Shown here one piece after another: positions 1 through 6,876 of a stretch of 58,081 nt of DNA. This stretch comes from Lentzea sp. NEAU-D7 (lineage in GTDB: Bacteria > Actinomycetota > Actinomycetes > Mycobacteriales > Pseudonocardiaceae). Each line of letters begins with the position of its first letter. Position 1 is the stretch's first letter. The translations under genes were made by a program, and so were the position numbers. The notes under the pieces are model-generated. The model was given only the letters and a program-made list of their open reading frames with translations. It made no database searches and had not been told where the DNA came from. The stretch covers positions 1-58,081 of the forward strand of contig NZ_JAPJDL010000039.1 in assembly GCF_026242055.1 (NCBI RefSeq). The letters run 5' to 3'.

Positions 1-110
1 CTGGGGCTGGGGCTGGGGGCTTGGGGCTTGGGGCTTGGGGCTTGGGGCTTGGGGCTTGGGGCTTGGGGCTTGGGGCTTGGGGCTTGGGGCTTGGGGCTTG
101 GGGCTTGGGG
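1..110. repeat. (GGGGCTT)n microsatellite
   Basis: Thirteen uninterrupted copies of the 7-base unit GGGGCTT run from about 16 to 106. Degenerate copies of the GGGGCT type precede them. Nothing codes here: reading frames through it are Gly/Leu/Trp repeats. The G-runs could form quadruplexes. The block sits at the very start of the window and its unit reappears at the right end, so it may reflect an assembly break rather than a real length. Confidence 0.95.
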
Positions 111-171
111 CTGACCATCGCACCGCGTTCGCGCCAAAGCACCCCTTGCCCAACCCGCAGCAAAGCACTAC
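100..171. repeat. Terminal direct repeat, left copy (72 bp)
   Basis: These 72 bases are identical to 58010-58081. The copy covers the end of the microsatellite and about 60 bases of non-repetitive sequence. The following stretch, 172-292, lies beyond the stop codon of the PPDK-like gene and shows no gene. A 12-base word (CGCGTTCGCGCC) occurs at about 125 and again at about 229. Confidence 0.95.
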
Positions 172-292
172 CTCACTGCCACTGCCGAACGACGCCGCTT
201 CGCCTGGACAACTGCACACCTCTGTCTCCCGCGTTCGCGCCCATCCGCAGAGCCTCCTATCCGATCGCCCGCCGCACCGCACGCCGGCCTGC

Positions 293-1639
293 TCACGCCC
301 CCCAGCCCAGGCGAAGCACAGCGTGCGCGGCCTCGAGTCGCTCCGCCTCGCCGCGCTCCGAACGGTCCCCCGACACCTCGTCCGCCCACGCCAGCAACCG
401 CCCCAGGTGCTCGTCCGCCCCTCCCGTGACGACGCGCGGCGTGCCGAACACGACCTCACCCCCGGTCCCGTCGATGGTGACCATCGCGCCCACATCGGCG
501 GTGTGCCCGCCCAGCGTCACCGAGTCGCTGCCCACGACGAGGTCCGCGACGCCCACGACGGCGGGCTTTCCCATCGAGCGGGCCACGACGGCCGCGTGGC
601 TCGCGGGGCCGCCGCGAGCGGTGACGATGCCGGTGGCCGCCGCCAGGCCGCGGATGTCCTCCGGTGACGTCTCCGGGCGCACCAGGACGACCGGGCCGTC
701 TGCGGCCATGCGCACCGCCTCGTCGGCCGTGACCGCGACCCTGCCCGTCGCCACGCCGGGGCAGACGCCCAGGCCGCGCGCGATGACGTCGGCATCTGGT
801 GCGATCCGGGGTACGCGGACGTGCTGGAGGTGGTGTGGTGTCACCCGCAGGAGGGCTTCGCCGCGGGTGATCGTGCGGGCGTCGGCCAGGTCGGTGGCCA
901 GGCGGACCGCGGCGGCGCCGGTGAACCTGCCCGGTCGCACCTGCAGCAGCCACAGGGCACCTGACTCGAAGGTGAACTCGACGTAGCACGCGTCGCGGTA
1001 GTGCTGTTCGATCCGCTTCAGGGCGGCGAGGAGGTCGCGCCAGACCTCGGGTTCGCGGTCCGCGAGTGCGCGCAGGGGCAGGGTCAGCGATCTGCCCGAG
1101 ACGACGTCGTCGCCCTGGTGTCCGAAGAGGACTTCGCCGAACGGCACGTTCTCTCCTGTGCCGGGGTCGCGGCTGAACGCCACTCCGGAGCCGCTGTGGC
1201 CGTCGCGGTCGCCGAACACCATCCGCTGCACGACCACGGCCGTGCCCAGGTCGTGCGGGATGCCGTGCAGGGTGCGGTAGGTGCGGGCGCGGGGTGTGTC
1301 CCACGACGAGAACACCGACCTCAGCGCCTCCTCCAGCGCGTCCGGGGTGGGGTGGAGGTTGAGGATCGTGTCCATCATGCCCGGCATCGACACGGCGGCC
1401 CCGGAGCGCACCGAGACCTTCGACGGCCCCAGCACCTCGACGGCGGAGGCCAGTTCTTCACCGAGACCGTCGGGGAGCCGGCCCGTGCGGAGGAAGGCCC
1501 GGCAGGCCTCGGTGGTGACGACGACAGCGGCGGGCACCGGCAGGCCGAGGCGGTGCAGCAGCACCAGGCCGTGGGCCTTGCCGCCGACGACCTCCGGCGG
1601 TTCGCCCAGCGCGCCGGAGAGTCGCCTCACCCACCCCAT
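293..1639 (-). CDS. PPDK-like protein: ATP-grasp plus phosphohistidine domain, no PEP-binding domain
   Basis: A 448-residue relative of pyruvate phosphate dikinase. Residues about 15-240 resemble the ATP-binding half, with SVRSGAAVSMPGMMDT near 76-91 and the GSGVAFSRDPGTGE segment near 150-163. Residues about 290-400 are the swivelling phosphohistidine domain, with TARGGPASHAAVVAR placing the phospho-acceptor at His348. The C-terminal PEP/pyruvate barrel of full PPDK (about 870 residues) is absent, so the final phosphate acceptor is unknown. The ATG at 1639 is chosen because upstream codons lie inside the neighbouring gene. It overlaps that gene by 13 bases and is last in a three-gene operon. 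Annotation as true PPDK would be misleading. Confidence 0.85.
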   Translation of the reverse strand: MGWVRRLSGALGEPPEVVGGKAHGLVLLHRLGLPVPAAVVVTTEACRAFLRTGRLPDGLGEELASAVEVLGPSKVSVRSGAAVSMPGMMDTILNLHPTPDALEEALRSVFSSWDTPRARTYRTLHGIPHDLGTAVVVQRMVFGDRDGHSGSGVAFSRDPGTGENVPFGEVLFGHQGDDVVSGRSLTLPLRALADREPEVWRDLLAALKRIEQHYRDACYVEFTFESGALWLLQVRPGRFTGAAAVRLATDLADARTITRGEALLRVTPHHLQHVRVPRIAPDADVIARGLGVCPGVATGRVAVTADEAVRMAADGPVVLVRPETSPEDIRGLAAATGIVTARGGPASHAAVVARSMGKPAVVGVADLVVGSDSVTLGGHTADVGAMVTIDGTGGEVVFGTPRVVTGGADEHLGRLLAWADEVSGDRSERGEAERLEAAHAVLRLGWGA

Positions 1640-2235
1640 CGCACGATCCCCAGGGTGGCGAGCAGGTCTTCGTGCAGTTCCGCCCAGATCGCGTGGTACG
1701 AGTCGATGGTGTCGGCCAGGCGTTCCCGCTCCCCCGCCTGAGCGCGGTCCAGGGCTTCGGACAGGCGCGTGTCGTACCGGCCGAAGCGCGGCGCGGCGGC
1801 GGCCAGAGCGGCGATCACCACGACGGCGCGGGTGTGGAGGTCGTTGAACAGAGCGAGGACGCGGGCGTCGTAGTCGGTGTCGCTGTGGTCGTTGACGGTC
1901 GTGACGCCGTCGGCGGAGCGGATCTGCCACGCCGTGCACAGGTCGAGCAGTTCGGGGTTGAGCACGAGGAACGCGTCGAACGCCTCGGCCAGCGCGGGAC
2001 GGGTGCCGGCCGACTCCAGCTCGGCCTTGATCCGCTCCGCGTCGGCGGAGCGGCCGGACTCCGTCAGCGCCCACCCGCCGAAACCCTTGTGGTGGGTGAC
2101 GAGACCGGCGACCGCCAGGTCGATCAGCTCGGACTCCACATCGGACTCCGCGAGCCCCGTGAACGACGCCACGCGGGTGAGCCCTGCGCTGCCGACGCAG
2201 CGCAACGCGTGCAGCACAGACAGGTCCCCGCTCAT
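1627..2235 (-). CDS. Winged-helix-like regulatory protein of the PPDK-like operon
   Basis: 202 residues. The first 65 read like a small winged-helix DNA-binding domain: a short helix-rich start, then TRVASFTGLAESDVESEL and GLVTHHKGFGGWALTESGR. This resembles MarR-type modules that end in a Thr/Glu-Ser-Gly-Arg turn. The rest is helical and unassigned. It overlaps the upstream TetR gene by four bases (ATGA at 2232-2235) and the PPDK-like gene downstream by 13, so the three are probably co-translated. A role in sensing or tuning the phosphotransferase is inferred only from this coupling. The specific family was not recognised. Confidence 0.75.
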   Translation of the reverse strand: MSGDLSVLHALRCVGSAGLTRVASFTGLAESDVESELIDLAVAGLVTHHKGFGGWALTESGRSADAERIKAELESAGTRPALAEAFDAFLVLNPELLDLCTAWQIRSADGVTTVNDHSDTDYDARVLALFNDLHTRAVVVIAALAAAAPRFGRYDTRLSEALDRAQAGERERLADTIDSYHAIWAELHEDLLATLGIVRWGG

Positions 2236-3308
2236 GACGTCGCCTCCCGCCTGCGCGCTCCGGCCGCGTACCCGGCGCCGCGGCCGTGGGCGCGCGCGAC
2301 GATCACGCCGTCCCGCAGGCTGACCGCGGACTCGGTGTCGTCGCCGGGATCGGTGACACCGATGGCCGAGGCCACCAGCGCGTCGTCGTCGAGCACCAGC
2401 CGGACGTGCTGCCAGACCTCCGGCGCGAACACCCGCCTCAGACAGCCGACGGCGTCCATCACCCGGAGCCGCACGAGGCGCCCGGTCTCCTCCGGATCGC
2501 CGGTGACGACGGCCAGCGTGACCTGTTCACCGGGCTTCGCCGACCGCACCGCTTCCTCGGCCGCGCCGAGACGGCTCGCGCCCAGCACCACCACCAGTCC
2601 GTTCGCGAGATCCACCTGCTCGCCGCTGATCCGGTCCACGAGCCCCTCGGGCGCGGTCCAAGCGTCCGCGCACGTCCGCGCCGGGGCGACGTACGGCAGG
2701 TGCGGCGGCGCCCAGGTGTCCTCCAGGTCGATCTCGGCCAGGTGCCTGCACGCGTGCGCGACGTCGAACGGGTCACCGAACCCCGGCGACGTCTCGGCCC
2801 GGTGGCCCGCGCCGTCCAGCATCGTCAGCACCAGCTCCGCCAGCCGCACCCGCCGAGCCGGTGCGCCCCGTTCCAAGGCGATGGCCAGCAGCAACGCCTC
2901 CAGCCGGGCGAGCTGCGCCAGCACGGCTGGACCGCGCTCGTCGTCGAAGACGCCGTCCAGCGACCGCAACTGCAGCCGGCCGCCCGGCGCCGAGTCGCCC
3001 ACCAGCGGCAGCCGTTCGAGCCACACCCTCGCGAACACCCCGAGCGCGTCGACCCTCGACGTCGGCGACACCGTCGCCTGCGGTTCACCCGCTGACGCTC
3101 TCTCGATCAGGTCGATCAGCACGGCCAGGTACAGCGCGCGTTTGCTCGGGAAGTTCGAGTACACCGCCCCGCGGGTCAGCTCCGCCCGTTCGGCGATCCG
3201 GTCCACCTTCGCCGGCTGGAAACCGTGCTCGGCGAACTCCTCCCGCGCCGCCGCCAGCACCGCGGCACGCGTGCGCGCCTGCTGCTGCACCCGAGTCAGC
3301 CGAACCAT
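2232..3308 (-). CDS. TetR/AcrR-family regulator with an extended C-terminal domain
   Basis: 358 residues, well above the usual 190-220 for TetR. Residues about 10-60 form the TetR DNA-binding domain (ARTRAAVLAAAREEFAEHGF, then DRIAERAELTRGAVYSNFPSK). The extra 150 or so C-terminal residues are not a domain I can name. The start at 3308 is taken because the DNA-binding domain begins just after it and translation further upstream would run through the promoter. A perfect palindrome lies 26 bases upstream, which suggests autoregulation. First gene of the three-gene operon ending in the PPDK-like gene. Confidence 0.85.
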   Translation of the reverse strand: MVRLTRVQQQARTRAAVLAAAREEFAEHGFQPAKVDRIAERAELTRGAVYSNFPSKRALYLAVLIDLIERASAGEPQATVSPTSRVDALGVFARVWLERLPLVGDSAPGGRLQLRSLDGVFDDERGPAVLAQLARLEALLLAIALERGAPARRVRLAELVLTMLDGAGHRAETSPGFGDPFDVAHACRHLAEIDLEDTWAPPHLPYVAPARTCADAWTAPEGLVDRISGEQVDLANGLVVVLGASRLGAAEEAVRSAKPGEQVTLAVVTGDPEETGRLVRLRVMDAVGCLRRVFAPEVWQHVRLVLDDDALVASAIGVTDPGDDTESAVSLRDGVIVARAHGRGAGYAAGARRREATS

Positions 3309-3333
3309 CGCCACTCCCGCCGAACGCAACTGA

Positions 3334-3348
3334 GATGTTCTGAACATC
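3334..3348. promoter_or_regulatory. Perfect 15-bp palindrome, probable TetR operator
   Basis: GATGTTC-T-GAACATC has two perfect 7-base arms around one base. It lies directly upstream of the TetR gene. On the minus strand a TAATCT hexamer (3356 to 3351) that could be a -10 box abuts it. Position and symmetry fit an autoregulatory operator. Confidence 0.65.
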
Positions 3349-3425
3349 CAGATTACCTCAACCTCTGAGCGGCGGCGCTCGGCCATGAGCGGTGCGCGGG
3401 GAGAACCGGCTGACCGACGTCTTCT

Positions 3426-4100
3426 TCACCCGGCCGCGCGCCAGGCGTGGTAGCCGAGCCCGATCGCACCGGCCGCCATCGGGACGCTGGTCAGCAGACC
3501 GGCCAGGCCGTTGCCGGGAACCACGAACGTGACCACGACGAACAGCAGCAGGAACGGCACCCACCTCGGGACCGCGTGCGAGCGGAACAGACCCACGCAC
3601 TGCAGCACGGTGCCCAGCAACACCAGTGCGGCACCGGGGATCATCAGCGCGAACAGGTGCGCGGTGTCGTTGTTGGCCGCCTGGATCACCGCTTCGCCCG
3701 CCGCCGCGCCCACCGAGGGGTCGGTCGGGAAGAAGTAGGCGGCGGCCCAGCCCGCGGCACCGGCACCCTGCAACCCGGTGCCGATCCACATGAGCGCGGC
3801 ACCCCAGGTGGCCCAGGCGCTGCCGCGACGGCGGACCAGGAACATCGTCGCCAGTGCCTGCAACGGGATGTTGAGGACCTGCATGGCCGCGAGGCCGCTG
3901 AGCAGCCCCCACCACAGGTCGCGGTCGGCCACGACGTCGGCGTACGAGTAGGTCTCGCCGCCGCCCGAGGGTTCCGGCCAGAGCAGCCCGCCCGCGACGG
4001 CGGCGACCGATGTGACTCCCAGGACGACCGCGAGGACGGCGAGGCGTCCCCGAGTGGAACTCGCGGTGGTGTCGTGCACCGCGGTGATGTCGACGGACAT
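3426..4100 (-). CDS. Small multi-pass membrane protein, function unknown
   Basis: 224 residues with about five hydrophobic segments: near 18-42, 65-85, 95-120, 145-170 and 180-200. There is an extracytoplasmic-looking loop with GGGETYSYADVVADRD after the first. No catalytic motif is visible. The ATG at 4100 is preferred over the GTG two codons earlier because the strong AAGGAGG site (4109-4115) is 8 bases from the ATG and only 2 from the GTG. It is transcribed away from the histidine kinase gene at 4275. The region between them, 4101-4274, carries only this ribosome site and no obvious operator. Confidence 0.75.
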   Translation of the reverse strand: MSVDITAVHDTTASSTRGRLAVLAVVLGVTSVAAVAGGLLWPEPSGGGETYSYADVVADRDLWWGLLSGLAAMQVLNIPLQALATMFLVRRRGSAWATWGAALMWIGTGLQGAGAAGWAAAYFFPTDPSVGAAAGEAVIQAANNDTAHLFALMIPGAALVLLGTVLQCVGLFRSHAVPRWVPFLLLFVVVTFVVPGNGLAGLLTSVPMAAGAIGLGYHAWRAAG

Positions 4101-4274
4101 GGTCACTGCCTCCTTGAATGAGGTTCGGTGAGGTCTGGTGGCTCCTCGCCGTCCACGGATTCGGTGGCTTCAGAGAACCGGCCGGAGGGCGCCTGCCACA
4201 TCGGTGCCGGCCCGGTACCCCGTCTCCGTGCTGACACGGAGGCCGTGCCGTCACACCGGCCTTACCCTGGGGCG

Positions 4275-6239
4275 ATGAGGTGGCCGCGACCGGCAGCGCC
4301 GGGTCTTCTGGGCGTCTCCGCCGTGCTGACGGCGGGCGGCGCCTGGCTCCTGGTCCGCACGCCGGGCCAGGCGGTCCTCGCGTTCGCCGGCCTCGCGACG
4401 ATCGGTCTGGCGATGGCGGCGCTGGGCGTGACGATCGCGTTCCGGGTGCGCGGCAACCCCGTCGGGCCGCTCCTGGCCTGGGCCGGCACGATCGTCGTCT
4501 TCCTGGCCGCGCGCGACGTCTACTACCGCGCCTGGCTCACCGATCCCCGGTCGCTCCCGCTGGACTCCCGCGTGGTCGCGCTGCTCAACGAGAGCGGCTG
4601 GTGGCTGCTCGCCGCGGTGGCGTTGCTGCTGCTGCACTTCCCGGACGGGTCGCTGCCCGGCAGGCGGTGGTCGGTGCTGCCACCCCTGATCGTCGTGCTC
4701 TCCGTTGCACAGCAAGGAATCGGCGCTGCGCCCAGAGAGCCCTTCACCGAACCGATGGAAGGGCTCGCACGCCCGTGGGGGCCGCCGTCGGACGCGGTCC
4801 ACGTCCTCAGCTACGTCGTGACCATCGGGCTGGTGCTGACCGTGCTGGCGGCCGGGGTGTCGCTGGTGGCGCGGTTCCGGCGGTCCGCCGGAGTCGTCCG
4901 GGCTCAGCTCAAGTGGCTCGCGTTCGCCGGGCTGGCCGTGACCGCCTACCCGGTCGTGTGCCTGGCCGAGATCGTCGTGACCGGGCGAAGTGGTGCCGTG
5001 GCAACGGTCTTCGGCGTCGTCACGCTCGTCGCGCTGCTCTGCTCGGTCGGCATCGCCATGCTGCGCCACGACCTCTACGACGTGGACCGCGTGCTGGCCG
5101 ACACGATCAGCTACACGATCGTCCTGCTGGTCCTGATCGGCGCGTACGCGCTGTCCGCGCTGACGCTCGGCCTCGTTGTGGGCAAGGACTCCCCTGCCGC
5201 CGCCGCGGGCGCCACCGCGGTCTGCGCCGTGCTGCTCACGCCCGTGCGCCGCCGCTTGCACCGGGCAGTGGACCGGCGGCTCTTCCCCCGCACGAGGGCC
5301 GCCCTGCTCGCCATCGAGGACCTGCAGCACCGGGTGCACACCCAGTCCGCCCAACCCGAAGAGCTCGAGGCGACGCTGCGCACGGCCTTGCGTGACCCCA
5401 CCCTCCGGGTGGGCCTGCTGCTCCCCTCCTCGGCGGCCTTCGTCGACGCCGACGGTTCGGCGGTGACCGGCACGGGGCTGGTCCCGATCACCCTCGGAGG
5501 CACGCAGATCGGCGTTCTCGCCGCGTCCGGCACCACCCCGGCCGTGCTCAAGGTCGTCGCCACCGCCGCCGCGAGCCTGGTGGAGGTCGCTCGGCTGCGC
5601 GGGGAACTGGCCACCGCCCTGCGCGAGGTGGAGGCGAGCCGGACCCGGATCATCCAGGCCGGGGACGCCGAACGGCACCGGCTCGAACGCGATCTGCACG
5701 ACGGTGCCCAGCAACGGCTGGTGTCGCTCGGCATGGCGATGCGGCTCGCGCAGCGCCAGCTGCCCACCGGGTCCGTCGACGTGCACGCGGTGCTCGACCA
5801 GGGCGTCGCCGAACTCGCCACCGCCATCGCCGAGCTCAGGCAGATCGCCCACGGCCTGCGCCCCACCAGCCTCGACGACGGCCTGCACAACGCCCTCGCC
5901 GCGCTCACGACCACGTTGCCGGTCCCGGTGGCGCTGGAGATCATGTCCGAACCGCTGACCGACGACATCGCGATCACCGCCTACTACGTCGCCGCCGAGG
6001 CGATCACCAACGCCGCCAAGCACGCACACGCCAGCACGATCACTGTCCGCGTCACGCAGCAGGCGGACGAGGTCAACGTGTGGGTGAAGGACGACGGCTG
6101 CGGCGGCGCCGATCCGCGGGGCGGGTCGGGGCTGGCCGGGCTGGCCGACCGCGTCGCCGCGCTGGGTGGCTCGTTGCGGCTCAACAGCCTGCCGGGCGCG
6201 GGCACGACGATCCAGGCGGTGCTGCCGTGCGCATCGTGA
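4275..6239 (+). CDS. NarL-type sensor histidine kinase with large membrane sensor
   Basis: 654 residues. The N-terminal 270 or so are hydrophobic with several membrane helices. A linker follows, then the HisKA_3 dimerisation/phosphoacceptor motif ERDLHDGAQQRLVSLGMAM with His475, and an HATPase_c domain (ITNAAKHAHAS, then VKDDGCGGADPRGGSGLAGL). HDGAQQRLV is typical of the kinases that partner NarL/LuxR-type regulators. The ATG at 4275 is chosen because membrane sequence begins right after it. TTACCCTGGGGCG just upstream offers no ribosome site, so a leaderless transcript is possible. The stop overlaps the downstream regulator by 13 bases. The signal is unknown. Confidence 0.9.
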   Translation: MRWPRPAAPGLLGVSAVLTAGGAWLLVRTPGQAVLAFAGLATIGLAMAALGVTIAFRVRGNPVGPLLAWAGTIVVFLAARDVYYRAWLTDPRSLPLDSRVVALLNESGWWLLAAVALLLLHFPDGSLPGRRWSVLPPLIVVLSVAQQGIGAAPREPFTEPMEGLARPWGPPSDAVHVLSYVVTIGLVLTVLAAGVSLVARFRRSAGVVRAQLKWLAFAGLAVTAYPVVCLAEIVVTGRSGAVATVFGVVTLVALLCSVGIAMLRHDLYDVDRVLADTISYTIVLLVLIGAYALSALTLGLVVGKDSPAAAAGATAVCAVLLTPVRRRLHRAVDRRLFPRTRAALLAIEDLQHRVHTQSAQPEELEATLRTALRDPTLRVGLLLPSSAAFVDADGSAVTGTGLVPITLGGTQIGVLAASGTTPAVLKVVATAAASLVEVARLRGELATALREVEASRTRIIQAGDAERHRLERDLHDGAQQRLVSLGMAMRLAQRQLPTGSVDVHAVLDQGVAELATAIAELRQIAHGLRPTSLDDGLHNALAALTTTLPVPVALEIMSEPLTDDIAITAYYVAAEAITNAAKHAHASTITVRVTQQADEVNVWVKDDGCGGADPRGGSGLAGLADRVAALGGSLRLNSLPGAGTTIQAVLPCAS

Positions 6240-6859
6240 TCGGCGAGGACTCGGCGTTGTTCCGGGAAGGTCTGGCGAGCCTGCTGTCCCACGCGGGCCA
6301 CGAGGTGGTGGGCCGTGCCGCCGACGCCGAGACCCTCGTGGACGTGGTGGCGCGGGCCGAGCCCGACCTGGCCATCGTGGACGTCCGGATGCCGCCCGGC
6401 CTGACCGACGACGGCGCGAAGGCCGCCCGCCGGATCCGGGCGGCCCAGCCGGGGGTCGCCATCCTGATGCTGTCCCAGCACGTGGAGACGAAGCACTCCG
6501 TCGAGCTGGTCAGCCAGGGAGGATTCGGTTACCTGCTCAAGGACCGCGTGCTCGACGTCGACGACTTCCTGGAGTCGATCACGCGCGTCGCCGCCGGTGG
6601 GTCGGCCCTCGACCCCGAGGTGGTGGGCCGGCTGCTGGGACGGCCCACCACCGGGGCGCTCACCCCGCGCGAACGCGAGGTGCTCGGACTGATGGCCGAG
6701 GGCTGCACGAACGTCGCGATCGCGCGGAGGCTCTGGCTCACCGAGCGCACCGTCGAGACCCACGTCGGCAGCATCATGGCCAAGCTCGGACTGGCCGCGA
6801 ACGTGGAGGAGCACCGCCGGGTGCTGGCCGTCCTGACCTACCTGGCCGAGTACGGCTGA
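6227..6859 (+). CDS. NarL/FixJ-type response regulator
   Basis: 210 residues. The receiver domain at 1-120 has acidic residues GED near 7-9, phospho-acceptor Asp52 in AIVDVRMP and the conserved Lys in YLLKDR. A LuxR-type HTH follows at about 145-205 (TPREREVLGLMAEGCTNVAIA, with TERTVETHVGSIMAKLGL). It starts with GTG 13 bases before the kinase stop, so it is translationally coupled to it and is the cognate output. The target is not evident. The convergent secreted-protein gene ends only 17 bases away. Confidence 0.92.
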   Translation: MRIVIGEDSALFREGLASLLSHAGHEVVGRAADAETLVDVVARAEPDLAIVDVRMPPGLTDDGAKAARRIRAAQPGVAILMLSQHVETKHSVELVSQGGFGYLLKDRVLDVDDFLESITRVAAGGSALDPEVVGRLLGRPTTGALTPREREVLGLMAEGCTNVAIARRLWLTERTVETHVGSIMAKLGLAANVEEHRRVLAVLTYLAEYG

Positions 6860-6876
6860 TGCTCCCCCACCTCTGC

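Noticed and set aside
16..106. GGGGCTT units as a CRISPR-like or satellite array
   Set aside because: Units are seven bases without spacers; this is a simple microsatellite.
4251..6029. 592-codon open frame antisense to the histidine kinase, and similar long antisense frames at 7039-9174, 10281-11882 and 41257-43128
   Set aside because: Their composition is low-complexity Arg/Gly/Gln/His typical of the antisense of G+C-rich genes. No motif, and the opposite strand encodes recognisable proteins.
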